From contig JAPJBO010000215.1 in NCBI GenBank assembly GCA_030068145.1, positions 186,001 through 250,000 of the forward strand: 64,000 bases of DNA. Reading direction: 5' to 3'. A program made the translations under genes and the position numbers. The notes under the pieces were generated by a model, which was not told where the DNA came from, ran no database searches, and was given only the letters and a program-made list of their open reading frames with translations. Of this stretch, positions 32,401 through 42,072 are shown piece after piece. This DNA comes from Diplonema papillatum. Lineage: Eukaryota > Euglenozoa > Diplonemea > Diplonemida > Diplonemidae. The first letter of the stretch is position 1. Every line of letters begins with the position of its first letter.

Positions 32401-32625
32401 ACTTTCTCCGTCGCCTCTCCTCCGCTTCTTTCCGCTCGCTGTTTTGCAAATGGGCTCCTCTCTTTCCTCCCCAACAGACATACCAGCACCTGCGGCCTTC
32501 CCCTTTCTAGCTGGTGCTGGCTCATCCCCGGCAACGGTGACCATGTCACCATCCACATCGCCGCTGTCTGGCTCACAGGAATTTCTCGCAGGATCCGTGA
32601 GAGTCCTCTCGCAGGGTTCCGCCAT
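23409..32625 (-). CDS. Giant GTPase / SecA-type helicase / VWA fusion protein (two exons)
   Basis: Exons 32625-27898 and 27701-23409 give about 3006 residues. The ATG at 32623-32625 has A at -3 and G at +4. Residues 1-310 are disordered with a basic KKRRR patch. About 420-650 is a P-loop GTPase: Walker A GSTGAGKST (425), DAPG (491) and a TKFSD G4-like motif, closest in style to AIG1/dynamin-type G domains. About 650-2150 is a long mostly helical region. About 2220-2700 carries SecA-type helicase motifs: GTGEGKSV (~2228), DEVD (~2335), GLTGT (~2496), GTDF and QGRTARQGDKGS (~2666). About 2770-3000 is a VWA domain with DATGSMG, a GGTTVPEA loop and GDAP. There is no signal or membrane segment. 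A cytosolic nucleotide-driven remodelling or defence role is plausible but unproven. If unspliced, it would be two proteins of 1621 and 1454 codons. Confidence 0.8.
27702..27897 (-). other. Predicted 196-nt GT-AG intron in the giant gene
   Basis: Donor AAAAG|GTTTGTGC, acceptor TTTCCACAACACAG|GTTTGC. Splicing joins the two frames in phase 0 (..EELHEK|VCSQLLSS..) and removes the stop at 27757 and the weak start region at 27773. AGGTTTG is present at both splice sites, a 7-bp direct repeat such as an inserted intron would leave. This is the only clear intron supported within an intact gene in the window. Confidence 0.7.
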
Positions 32626-33000
32626 CGTCGTATCTTTTTGCTTGCGTGTATGTTTCGGAAAAGTCTGGTGAACATAATGATGTGTGCGAGGTTTTGGGTG
32701 TCGGAACAAATTTCTTGCAATTCTTCCCTCTTTGCGAAGTCTCTGCGCACGGAGCAGCACACAGGTATGAATATCATGGGGTGGCCATGGTCATCAAGTC
32801 GACAGAGAGAATCACAAATGGTCATGGGTCAACATTTTGTCACTGTGATTAATAGAGGAAAAAGGCACTCGAGTTTTTTTATTTTTTGGCCACGAGTGCC
32901 GGGAGCGCCGAAATATGGCCTCATGCAAAAAAAGCCGTGAGAAAACCTTTTTGCCCCGAATCATCCATTTCAAAAAACCTGACACCACGAGCATCTAAGG
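32626..33000. other. Promoter region of the giant gene
   Basis: Presumed 5' UTR and promoter on the minus strand. No TATA box or repeat stands out; an A-rich stretch lies at 32930-32990. Confidence 0.35.
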
Positions 33001-33240
33001 TGACAGACGCGCAGTCCCGATGGAAACACGAAGTCATGCAGGAGAGACGAGCAGCGCAGAATGAGCGCAAGACGGGCGCCAAGAGCAGATCAGGACGTTG
33101 GGACCGTCCCAAGCCGAAGAAGGAGTCCAAAAGCGAAGCAACAACACCAACACGGAGACGCAAACCGAAGGCAGCCAAGCAGACCTCCCAGGGCAGGGGG
33201 GAACCTGCGGCGGTGAGGTAACGAAGCTCATCCGAGTGTC
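33001..33240 (+). repeat. Lys/Arg-rich coding-like repeat family, longest copy
   Basis: The plus frame reads a basic, Gln/Ser-rich tail (KSRSGRWDRPKPKKESKSEA, then KPKAAKQTSQGRGEPAAV) and stops at 33219-33221. Related pieces at 11690 (inverted) and 59150-59300. Three copies with conserved sense in one frame suggest the end of a mobile-element protein rather than noise. Confidence 0.5.
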
Positions 33241-33464
33241 CGATGAAACCCCTTGTCAACACCACCCAACGACTGCGACGCGCGTGCGAAATGTCGGACG
33301 CTAGCGTCTGTCAAGAGCATGCGTGACTCAGCCGAGTTTTAAAGGTGAGATGAGAGGCATCGGCTCACTCTGTCAAAGGACTATACCACCATGCCGATAA
33401 GGGAGCGCGCAGAACTTTTGAGCAGTTCGAGTCGACTTCGAGCTCATCCGGAGTCCTAGACCAC

Positions 33465-34440
33465 CTGGTCCAGACGAAAATATCGGGGAGTATCGGGGAG
33501 TTTCGGGGTGTTTCGGGGAGTTTCGGGGAATTTCGGGGAGTTTCGGGGAAATTCGGGGAGTTTCGGGACCACTTACCCTGCAGCCGGCCTTGGCGAAGGC
33601 GGAGAGGGGGCTACGCTATTATGGCCCTACCTTGCGCAGAGCGGTCCCGTGTTTGGCTATGCCCCGAAGACGAAGATAGGGGCTGAGAAGGAAGGACAGA
33701 CTGGGAGGTACAGGTTGGCACGGTTTGACACAGGTAGCGACAGGATCCGCTGCGGCAAGGAGAGCAGGAACTGTTCCACCAGAGGTCGTGCGGGTACAGA
33801 GACAATGCTCGTGCTCGAGTCGCAGCTGGGGACGAACAGGCACGCCTTCAATGATGAGGTCTGGGGGATGGACGTATTTTCCACGTATGGGCGGACGTGC
33901 TGGTGGGACGCCTTCGAAGACGGCACCTCCGGCAAGAAGGGGCAGAAGAGGGTAAATTTAGTGGGCGGCGGAGACCCAGTGCATGGAGGTAGGCGTGCCC
34001 AGGCCACCACCAAGGACGAGAGAGTGTGCACGAGACATCCGGACGGCCTCGCCGTGAAGTATTGCGAGAAGCACAGGATGACGCAGTGCGGGACGTGCAA
34101 GACGATCGCGGAATGCTGCAGGAACTCACACCGCGGATGCCTGCCTGCAGCACGATATGCCGATGTGCGGAGTCGGCGGCAAAGAGACGGAAGCGCGGGC
34201 CTTCGCCCCTGGGGACGCCCGAAGCGACACCGAAGTCGAGACGCAGGCTGCGACCATCGGCCCAAAGCGCCACAAGGGAAGCGGCGGATGCCGGCGCCAA
34301 CACCGCCATCGAGAACGCCGAAGACAAGGCGACGACACTAGGACGGCCGCTGCAACGAAGCGGCGGCGTAAGGACTCGCCATCATCGAAGACAGAGACGT
34401 GCACTCCGCGGCGGGCAGAGGTCAAGATAAGGTACCAGTG
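33465..34440 (+). pseudogene. Family G copy 2, with a Cys/His array broken by a frameshift
   Basis: Shares 33465-34036 with copy 1 and then continues into VCTRHPDGLAVKYCEKHRMT, QCGTCKTIAECCRNSHRGC, the same kind of Cys/His array as at 1666-3303. Near 34150 the sense moves to the +1 frame (QHDMPMCGVGGKETEARAF) and runs on through a basic Ser/Lys-rich tail to a stop at 34439-34441. One small indel explains it. Together with 1666-3303 this defines a multi-copy protein family. Confidence 0.6.
33478..33570 (+). repeat. GTTTCGGGGA decamer array
   Basis: Nine to ten imperfect decamers (agTTTCGGGGag, agTATCGGGGag). The same array is at 35617-35705 and, shorter, at 19585-19640. GGGG every ten bases gives G-quadruplex potential. 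Each array sits next to CCACCTGGTCC or its inverse. Confidence 0.85.
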
Positions 34441-35367
34441 ACGAAGAGAGGTAGCACGAAGGAGGTAGTCACGAAAGAGAGCAGATGCAGATTATCGCCA
34501 CAGGCTCTTTGCATGCTAACCCTAACCACCAGGATACGGTCGAAGACGGCAATTCGAGCGAGGAGTAAGGTTGATAACCAAAATGAGAGGCACGATGGCC
34601 ATCCGAAAGCAGGGTTGCAGGATGATGCTTGGCCAAGGATACGGTTGCTATGGCGACTGGGACAGAGAGATAACGCAAGATAGAGAGTCCTCCTTATGGG
34701 GTGGTCACACCTTCGCAGTCCCAGGGCCTCCACCCACCTGCATACGGTCGTCGACTGACCACTCCCGAGACGAATTGGAATGCGGGTACCATCTTTCCGG
34801 AGATTTCCGGTTCCTCCCGTACTCTACAACTCCCCACATAAGTGAACGTGGACTCCGAAGTGGACACTCCTTTCAACCGGGTGCACGAATTCAGAATTCT
34901 GGGATGGGTTGACCCACTGTTCCCGATGCGGCTTCCAATCATCGAAGGCTAAACTCGGGTGCAGGAGCGGTGCTCGTTCGTTCGGGACCAGATGGGGGAC
35001 TACTGGGTCTGCCCGGTTTACACGTGACTGTTGCAGCGTGCGTGGTCAGAAGTGGGAAGGTCATCGGGAGATGGCGGGCGCGAATACTTTTTGCCCAAAC
35101 CAAAACCCAAGAGGGGATTGGAGAGTTTGACATAAGAATGGCAAACTCGTGGTACCGAAGGTTGCAACCGCAAACAGAAGACCAGATGATGGTTGAACCT
35201 GCGCTCATGCACACGACGCGTCCTGTTCAGACGCCTCCCTGTGTCCAAGGACTCAAAGGCAGGTCCTGCAGGTTTTCCAGCAACTGCTGGTTCGCCTTGA
35301 GGCCCTCCGAATCCGCAGGCTGAAGGGTGTGCCTCAACAACTGCCCAGGAGTCCAAGCTACAGTTGG
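34441..35367. other. Gene-poor stretch
   Basis: Contains a family F relative at 34760-34830 (GAGACGAATTGGAATGCGGG, ACCATCTTTCCGGAG) and the block GTCACACCTTCGCAGTCCCA at 34702. No gene supported. Confidence 0.4.
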
Positions 35368-35480
35368 TAGATGCATCCGGTTAGTGGATGGTGGTGGGCA
35401 GGTCGGTGGATGGGTGAACAGGTGGGTAGTTGGGTAGACGGGTGCGGGCAAGTGGGTGAGGTGTGCAGGTAGGTGTGCTA
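35368..35480. repeat. GGTGGGT-rich minisatellite
   Basis: Degenerate units built on GGTGGGTG/GGTGGATG. On the minus strand it reads Pro/Thr/His-rich, but with no supporting context I take it as a simple repeat. Confidence 0.6.
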
Positions 35481-35616
35481 GTGTGCTTCGGACGCGGCTC
35501 TCTTGAGCCGTCCGTGTTCCTCTTCCTCCGATCCTCTTCCCATCTGTCCACTCAACTACCAACCTGTACACCTGCCCACCCACAGGCAGCCCCACTTTTT
35601 CCCACAAAAATCGGGC

Positions 35617-35705
35617 TGAGTATCGGGGAGTTTCGGGGAGTTGCGGGGAGTTTCGGGGAGTTGCGGGGAGTTTCGGGGAAGTGTCGGGGAGTTTCGGGGA
35701 GCTTA
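35617..35705 (+). repeat. Second GTTTCGGGGA decamer array
   Basis: Alternates TTTCGGGGAG and TTGCGGGGAG units. It is followed by GGACCAGGTGGCTAG (about 35717-35731), the inverse of CTAGACCACCTGGTCC at 33452-33467, so the 2.3-kb block between may be one inverted-repeat unit. Confidence 0.8.
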
Positions 35706-36190
35706 CCAGGAGCCCGGACCAGGTGGCTAGACGCCAGCAAAGCGCAGAAACAGAGCTGGCTGGAATGCCTCAGAGTCAAGAGATGAACCTCTGTGCCTGA
35801 GGTCCCCCAGGCTTTGCCTTCTGCAGAGAATTCCTTGCCCCGTTTGGTACAGTTCTCTTCAGAAAATCCCTGCTGTGAATTCCTGCAACAATTCGTTCTA
35901 CATTTGTGAAGGTGCAAATATCACCATTGGCGTTCCTTCTGCACTGATGGCAGCGCCACAGATGGCAGCAAAGGCAACACCAAAGCGTTCTAACAAGTAG
36001 CTCTCGGAGGACCACCTCGCACCGCTTTCTCCTTCTCTTTCGTCATCAGCACAGCATTCCTCTTGTGTTCCGACTCACTTTCGGTTGTGCATCTCATTTA
36101 CTTGGTCCATCGTTATTCACTTTTGTGTCATTTATGTGCATCACACATCCTCATTTTTTTGTGCTGTCCCATATTTTTGGAGCCGTGACA
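35706..36190. other. Gene-poor stretch
   Basis: No repeat, RNA gene or supported reading frame beyond the CACCTGG inverted site at its start. Confidence 0.3.
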
Positions 36191-36270
36191 TTATGAGCGT
36201 TTGCGTGACATAATGAGCGTTTGCGTGACATAATGAGCGTTTGCGTGACATAATGAGCGTTTGCGTGACA
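36191..36270. repeat. Four perfect 20-bp units GAGCGTTTGCGTGACATAAT
   Basis: Head-to-tail copies; the last ends in ATATGG. The core GAGCGT..GTGACAT also occurs in the 41-bp satellite at 43229-43899. It is immediately followed by a family F copy with its GA run (36307-36400). Confidence 0.95.
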
Positions 36271-36610
36271 TATGGAGTGAAGAAATTTTGTGACCCATGC
36301 AAAGAAATCAAGAGAGAGAGAGAGAGAGACGAGTTAGAGTGCAGGGACCATCTCTCCGAGGAGTATTCGGTCGCCCCACTACTATCGCGTACTACTACGG
36401 CGGGCGCAAGTCGTTGCGCCGTGGGCGCGGAGCGAGCCGTGGCCCAGTCAAAGATGATTGTTGCACAGATGGTGGCGCAGCCGGGGGCGTTCTGACTGGC
36501 GGACGAGACCGCCTGGCAGGCGTGTGTTGACGCGTTGTTTCGCGAAATCAATTTAAATCGTCATCGGGTTGCGTTAGTGAGGAGTCATTTGCTAGCAAAT
36601 GAGTACCACA

Positions 36611-37127
36611 CTATGCCAGCTTTTCGCTACGTAGCCAGCCCAGAAGGGTCGCTTGCCGCGCTTTCGCCGTGGTGCAACCTTTGTCGGTTGCAACTGTTGC
36701 TGTGAGCAAACCAAGTTCGAAATCAGAGTAGGCATCGGGATCCTGGGCGCGAGATCGATGCGCGACCCGCCAGCCAGAGCAAAGTTCGTCCTCAGAGACA
36801 GAGTCCGAGCACTTTCGCCGAGCGGCTCGTCGTGGAGTTGCGAATGTCGAGAGCTGAACCGGATCGGTGGTCGCGGCCGCTGCCGGCCTCGTAGAAGATG
36901 CTAGTGGCAATCGGGGGTCGTGGGGCCGTCTCGCCCGCCGCCATCGAGGCGTCGCTCTGGTCGTCGCCGTCATTATCGCTGGAGCTCCGGAGCACAACCG
37001 ACAGCAAGGCGTCGCGCAAGTCAGACAAAAAGGAAGGGGAACAAGCCTGTCGCAGCTGAAGACGGGCGCGGAACGGTCGCCTGGCCCCTCCAGCCGACTG
37101 CGAACTTGAAGGACCTGGCGGGAGCAT
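36611..37127 (-). CDS. Possible small gene, unresolved frame
   Basis: Two overlapping minus frames read acceptably: from 37127, LSDLRDALLSVVLRSSSDND then DASMAAGETAPRPPIATSIF; and, ending at 36611, SDSVSEDELCSGWRVAHR then DPDAYSDFELGLLTATVA to SEKLA. An indel or short intron near 36850 would join them. GC is high, which lengthens open frames by chance, so this may be non-coding. Family unknown. Confidence 0.25.
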
Positions 37128-37437
37128 GGCAACGGCTCTGCTCTTGCCACCGGCTGACGGCGGCGGAAAATCGGAAGACCGGGAAGACCATCCACGAACT
37201 CACACCCCGGAATTAGCTCGCCCTCCCCTCTGCGACAGCCGTTACCCGACGCGACAGAAACAACCCTCGCCCGATGCCGACTTCTTGCCTCGGCAGGTCA
37301 GAGGGTTAAGGTCAACAAGGTCTGGGTTGCTCAGAGGGACGAGGCTTTTCCTCCGGCTCCACCCCCACTTCTACGACCCCCCTACCTCAGGGGGTTGCAA
37401 GAGGTGGTGCTCGGGGTGTTCACTCTCAACAAACCCC

Positions 37438-37895
37438 CACGTAGTCCTGCCATGCGCGCTCCATAGTGCTGCTCGTGAATCTCCGTACCCTTCCCTGATC
37501 CGGGCAACACGCTCCCTTAGGCGTCCCCTCTTCCGACACATCTTCACGAGCAGCACCATGGAGGCGCATGGCAGGGTCTACTCGTAAGATGTGTCGGAAA
37601 AGGTTCCACCTGAGGGAGCGTGTTGCCCGGATCAGGGAAGGGTACGGAGATGAGTAGACCCCACGTAGTCCTGCCATGCGCCTCCATAGTGCTGCTCGTG
37701 AATCTCCGTACCCTTTCCTGATTAGGGCAACACGCTCCCTTAGGCGTCCCCTCTTCCGACACATCTTCACGAGCAGCACTATGGAGGCGCATGGCAGGAC
37801 TACGTGGGGGGTCAACTCGTAAGATGTGTCGGAAGAGGGTCCACCTGAGGGAGCGTGTTGCCCGGATCAGGGAAGGGTACGGAGATGAGGTGCGC
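37438..37895. repeat. Two tandem compound hairpins (foldback units, ~220 bp)
   Basis: Each unit has outer arms CCTGCCATGCG..CTCCATAGTGCTGCTCGTG and the inverse CACGAGCAGCA(C/T)(C/T)ATGGAGGCGCATGGCAGG, followed by a second inverted copy of the inner block (TCCGTACCCTTCCCTGATCC, AACACGCTCCCT, CTTCCGACACATCTT). The DNA could fold into very long hairpins. The inner block reads KMCRKR..LRERVARIREGYGD, so a coding fragment may have been captured. Confidence 0.8.
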
Positions 37896-39199
37896 CTCCA
37901 CGGCCCCGGTGGGGACCGCCGCCGAATACGTGCGGAGACAGTCCCTCTTCGGGGTGCACCGAGACCTGAGAGGCCGCCAGACGTCACTGCTGCGACGCCG
38001 ATCGATCTCCGCGAACTCGCCAGCCCCAGGGGCCAGCCGGCGCGGTCTGCTCGATCTCCTGACGGACGGGCACTCCCTCCGTGAGTCGCTCGCCTCGCTG
38101 CGCAGCATCCCCTTCCTCTCCGCCGCGAGGGCGTGCATCAACCGCAGCTTGGCGTGATGCAGCTTGTGGTAGCGCAGGGCTGCTTCCTTGCAGCCGGGGC
38201 TACGGGGATGATCCCGTCGGCGTGAATAACGGTCGCTGACTTTTGCGACATCAGAGTTTTGTAAATGTCATGCGACGCCGCCACGTGTCTGTGGCCCACA
38301 GGTCCTTCGCGGAGAACTCTCATGCGGGGTCGGAAGGGGTCCTTTGCCAGCTGAGAAGAAGGCCGTGGGGTGAGGTGAGGACTCTCTCCTCCCGTTTACG
38401 CTGGCCACACGCGCGGAAGCGCAGTTAGTGAAACAACGTCCTCCTTCAACCAGCTTGCGAGCTCCTTTTTCACCACACCTTGCGACGCGTTCGCCCGCCA
38501 TGCGGTGCCGCTGGAAGGGGTCGGGTTTGTGGTGCACGTTTCCCATTCGATTCGCTAGGGGCGAGCACCACTCGCACGCCATCCGCCCCCGCGGAAAGCT
38601 CGTCACGAGCACGTGCTCGTGCTCGGGTTCGGGACGCCCGCTGCGTACATCCGCATAATCGGCTGTACGTACATACCAGCTGTCCCCAGTTCGGGAAAAG
38701 GTGTCATGCCCAATATAGGAAAGGGGGTCCTCCCCTCCTGGAAGCTCTAGAGCTCCAGGAGGACGGCTCCAGAAGGATCACTACCTCTCCTGTTGGTAAT
38801 ATGATGGTCAACCACGCATCAAATGAAAATCAAAGACTGGCAAATGAAAGAGACTGGGATTCATAAGGCAAGAACGCTAATCACTAGAGTGAGTCAATCA
38901 CATTCTGAATCGGAGCAGCACTCCGCTCTAGTGACTTAGCTAATCTGGCATGACCTCAGTTGTGGCTTCAACACGTTGTGACGTTGCAAGGAGTGTAGAC
39001 TGATCACGCAGGTAGTCATGGTGGGTACTGTCCCTGCAAAAACGCCACTATCTGGGCATGAGACAACATGACTTGTCGTCCGTTGGGAGAGCCCACGATG
39101 ACGAGGATGAGGTGACACTGGTCATCGCCCGGTCAAGTTTTGCTTCCACTCGCATTCTGCGGTGCGGATTTCCCGGGCCGTTCTGGCCGTTTCCGGGTC
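37896..39199. other. Gene-poor stretch
   Basis: GC-rich open frames at 37900-38170 continue from the foldback and have no recognisable domain. ACGAGCACGTGCTCGTGCTC near 38604 is a small palindrome. Nothing else supported. Confidence 0.35.
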
Positions 39200-39332
39200 G
39201 ATGCGGGAAAGGATTGGCTCTGAGGACAGGGTTAACTATCCTGGAAAGCTGCACTTTCTTCGTGTAGTAGGGTGTCTTGTGAATGTGCATGGAGAAAAAC
39301 AGGGGGAGATCTCATGCTCTTGCATCGGGCGA
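39200..39332 (+). pseudogene. 28S rRNA-derived fragment, copy 3 (truncated)
   Basis: GCGGGAAAGGATTGGCTCTG and AGGACAGGGTTAACTATCCT match the tail of copy 1; then CTTCGTGTAGTAGGGTGTCT, GCATGGAGAAAAACAGGGGG and CTCTTGCATCGGGC match the head of copy 2. It thus links the parts of the two other copies. Confidence 0.75.
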
Positions 39333-39689
39333 GTTTGATCCAGCGTCGAGTTAGCGTCGAGTTGTTCGGCAGCGTGGACTGCCGCGACCGCTTCGCTCTT
39401 CGTGTCTTCTGTCGAGGACCCGAGGAAGAGTCGGTCGTCTGCAAAGGGTGAAGCATAAATGGCCCCGGCTTCGACGCCCCCACGGGAAGCGGTACACAGT
39501 GTGAATAGACAGTTCTGCTTTGCTTTTTTTCTTTTGACAACGGACGTAGGATACAATGCAATTGCTAGGAAACAGGTAAAAAAGAAGAGGAGGGGCGAGC
39601 CGTATCGTACAAGACACTTATTATTTTCCTCACGAAAGGGGGGGGGGTCGGTCCTTCTTTAGATAGGTTACGTCAGGTTCTCCGAAGCC

Positions 39690-39880
39690 CGCAATCGTGG
39701 GTAGTCGACAAATTGCGTATGTTCAAGAAGAAAACACTCGAAGGGGGCCACCCGGTCACTTATTTCGACGGAGCCTAAACAATACAAGGCCGTTCTTGTG
39801 GAATGCTTACGCTCCGGCACTGCACCCAGATATACCTGTGCTTCTACTTCCTACAAGGCAGGCACTGCTTAGTAGTAGTA
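39690..39880 (-). repeat. Family A, diverged copy
   Basis: ACACTCGAAGGGGGCCACCC, GGAGCCTAAACAATACAAG, GGAATGCTTACGCTCCGGC and TTCCTACAAGGCAGGCACTG follow family A in order with many substitutions; an older insertion. Confidence 0.6.
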
Positions 39881-39956
39881 GTAGCATGTGTCGTCTGCCG
39901 AAGCAGCCGAAGACGGCAGGCGGGGGCAGGTCTTGCTTTACTTTCTCTTCTTCATG

Positions 39957-40175
39957 GTACTGCAGAGCCACGGGCCTACGGGTCAAGTGACTACCGATTT
40001 CCCAAACTAAAGCATCAAGGCTTGGCGCACCTTGGGGCTTGGCGCTCGCGCTGAACACAAGCTCGTCGAGACGGTCAGTCACAGAGGACAGCGGACGGTG
40101 CTGCCTCCGACTCAAGCTTTGCAAGCTGTGGTTGACCGTCACGTTCCTGGACCAGGAGCGGCCTTTTTCTTTTTC
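39957..40175 (+). repeat. SINE-like repeat with pyrimidine tail, copy 1
   Basis: About 220 bp: GGTACTGCAGAGCCACGGGC, CTACCGATTTCCCAAACTAA, GGGGCTTGGCGCTCGCGCTG, GAACACAAGCTCGTCGAGAC, GTTGACCGTCACGTTCCTGG, then GGAGCGGCCTTTTTC and a CTTT tail. The second copy, inverted, is at 48703-48926 and also ends in a tract (GAA on that strand). Size and tail suggest a SINE; I could not place A/B promoter boxes. Confidence 0.65.
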
Positions 40176-40394
40176 TTTTTCTTTCTTTCTTTCTTCTCTT
40201 CTTCATGGGGACCCGCCCCCGACAATCCCGACTGTCCAATCACGGTCGCGAAAGGCCTGCCCTATAGTGGTGAGGTGGTAAAGTGTTGTGCACTGAGTTC
40301 GCACTGCCAGACCAAGGTACAGTACACGTTCATCATAGTTATGGGATGCAGTACGACCGCGCCGGGGTGGGTGCCTGCGCCGTGTAATGTGCGC

Positions 40395-40485
40395 TCGGCA
40401 CGCAGGAGGCGGGAGACCTGGTCACTTTCCCCCCGGACGTCGTCCAGCTGCCCTTGCAAGGACCCCCAGGTGCTTTGGTAGAGAA
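40395..40485 (-). pseudogene. Fragment of the J-domain gene (coiled-coil part)
   Basis: Reads LQGQLDDVRGESDQVSRLLR, a close relative of LQGQLDTVRKERDQLSRLLR in the intact neighbour. Flanking sequence is unrelated, so this is an isolated captured or duplicated exon piece. Confidence 0.7.
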
Positions 40486-40596
40486 TGCGATGAAGATGAC
40501 ACATGTGCGTAAAGTGTTGTGTGTGCACTGAGTTCTCACTTCCAGACACGCGCCTTTCATCGGGTGCAGCAACACACAAAACGACATACTGTACAC

Positions 40597-40617
40597 ATTC
40601 CACATAGTGGAATGTGT
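40597..40617. terminator. 3'-flanking hairpin of the J-domain gene
   Basis: ACATTCCAC-ATA-GTGGAATGT, a 9-bp perfect stem with a 3-nt loop, about 50 nt beyond the stop codon at 40668 in transcript direction. It may be a 3'-end processing or stability element; function is inferred from position only. Confidence 0.35.
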
Positions 40618-40667
40618 AAGTGTGTACGTCTAGAAACTCTGTTGGGTGGTATGCACCTACAACGTCG

Positions 40668-41480
40668 TTAGACTGTCAGCATGTTTCTTGCGTGGTTAAC
40701 GAGTTGGAACCGACGGTTAAGGACCACCTTCGCACACTGCGCCTGGACCCGGTCGGGGTGCAGCTTGGCCAGCAGCTTCTTCGCCGCGTCAGCGTCCCCT
40801 ACAATGCGCACCGCATCCGCACGGGTCAGCGACCTCAGCGAGCCGGCCACCGTCTCGACGGCTTCCTCGGCGCACGCTTCGATGCCGCGCTGCGCGATGT
40901 CGTCCAGCGCCTGCTCCCTTCCCCACCGCACGGCCGCTTTGGCGGACGGGTGCAGGGCCAGCCGCTGCTCGAGCGTCGCCGTCTTCGCCCGCTCCGCACG
41001 CAGGAGGCGGGACAGCTGGTCTCTCTCCTTCCGGACGGTGTCCAGCTGCCCTTGCAAGGTGGAGTCCGCGAAGTTCCCCCGCGGCTGGGCAGAGCTGCTT
41101 CGGTCCGCTGCGGGCTGCTTGTGGGGCTGGGGGAAGGTGAACCCGCTTGGGAACCTTTGGAAGGCGCCAGACGCCGGTGGCGGCATGTTCGCGTGCACGT
41201 TGGGATGCGGCTTCGAGGCCGCCTGGAACGGCTGGGCCAGGGGGATGGCTGTGCCGGAGAAGCAGTCGCAGAGCTTCGAAAAAACCGGGAAGCTCAGCGG
41301 TTCGGTGCCGGGCCAGTGGCGCTGCTTCGCCGCCTGGGCCTTCGCGGCGTCGACGTGCCGCAGGCCCGCGGCCTGCAGGGCGACGAGCAACTCGCAGCCA
41401 GGCAGCATTCCATTCGCGGAGAACATGCCGAAGGCTTCTTTCCGGTCTTGGATGATCTCGGCATTTGACGCGGGCTTCAT
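40668..41480 (-). CDS. EF-hand-like / coiled-coil / C-terminal J-domain protein
   Basis: A single-exon gene of 270 residues. Residues ~10-78 resemble a degenerate EF-hand pair (KEAFGMFSANGMLPGCELLV) without the acidic Ca ligands, so calcium binding is doubtful. Residues ~90-140 are a Pro/Ser/Phe-rich linker, ~141-176 a charged coiled coil (DTVRKERDQLSRLLRAERAK), and ~215-266 a J-like domain with the HPD tripeptide at 241-243 (LLAKLHPDRV) and a VLNRRFQLVNHARN helix IV. The C-terminal position is like auxilin/GAK, which recruit Hsp70 to coats. A co-chaperone role is inferred from the HPD motif. The 5' third is repeated twice just upstream (41641-42673), and each copy carries its own start region. 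Confidence 0.7.
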   Translation of the reverse strand: MKPASNAEIIQDRKEAFGMFSANGMLPGCELLVALQAAGLRHVDAAKAQAAKQRHWPGTEPLSFPVFSKLCDCFSGTAIPLAQPFQAASKPHPNVHANMPPPASGAFQRFPSGFTFPQPHKQPAADRSSSAQPRGNFADSTLQGQLDTVRKERDQLSRLLRAERAKTATLEQRLALHPSAKAAVRWGREQALDDIAQRGIEACAEEAVETVAGSLRSLTRADAVRIVGDADAAKKLLAKLHPDRVQAQCAKVVLNRRFQLVNHARNMLTV

Positions 41481-41640
41481 CGCAAGCCCTGCCTCTCCCC
41501 CACCCTTTGCCGCACCTGGTCTTTTTTATGGTATTATCAAAAAATGACGGGTGGCAGCGTACTATGGAAGTAACAAAACTCACTTGGAACTTCGGTAACT
41601 TCGGTCAAAGTCTCCGGGAGATGTGACCTAAGTAAGAAAT

Positions 41641-42072
41641 TTAGGTGACTTCAGTGAGCAGAAGCTGTGCCGTGTTTTGTAGTTTGCACTTGATATGCAG
41701 CAACAATCTGTAACGATAGACTGCGCAACTGTAGCAGAAGTAGCAGTTTGAAGTAAGGGACGCCGAAGGTGCCCCGACGTTCGCGTGCTGGTTCAGGTGC
41801 GGCTTCGAGGCCGCCTGGAACGGCTGGGCCAGGGGGATGGCTGTGCCGGAGAAGCAGTCGCAGAGCTTCGAAAAACCCGGGAAGCTCAGCGGTTCGGTGC
41901 CGGGCCAGTGGCGCTGCTTCGCCGCCTGGGCTTTCGCGGCGTCGACGTGCCGCAGGCCCGCGGCCTGCAGGGCGACGAGCAACTCGCAGCCAGGCAGCAT
42001 TCCATTCGCGGAGAACATGCCGAAGGCTTCTTTCCGGTCTTGGATGATCTCGGCATTTGACGCGGGCTTCAT
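41641..42072 (-). pseudogene. Tandem copy of the J-domain gene 5' end, 143 codons
   Basis: The first ~92 codons match the parent (EF-hand-like part to ASKPH), then switch to an unrelated tail that ends at 41641. It lacks coiled coil and J-domain. The 5' flank is duplicated too, so it could be transcribed and yield a short EF-hand-only protein. I call it a pseudogene with caution. Confidence 0.7.

Noticed and set aside
33478-33570. Telomere
   Set aside because: The decamer is internal, short, and present at three sites next to the same repeat family; nothing indicates a chromosome end.
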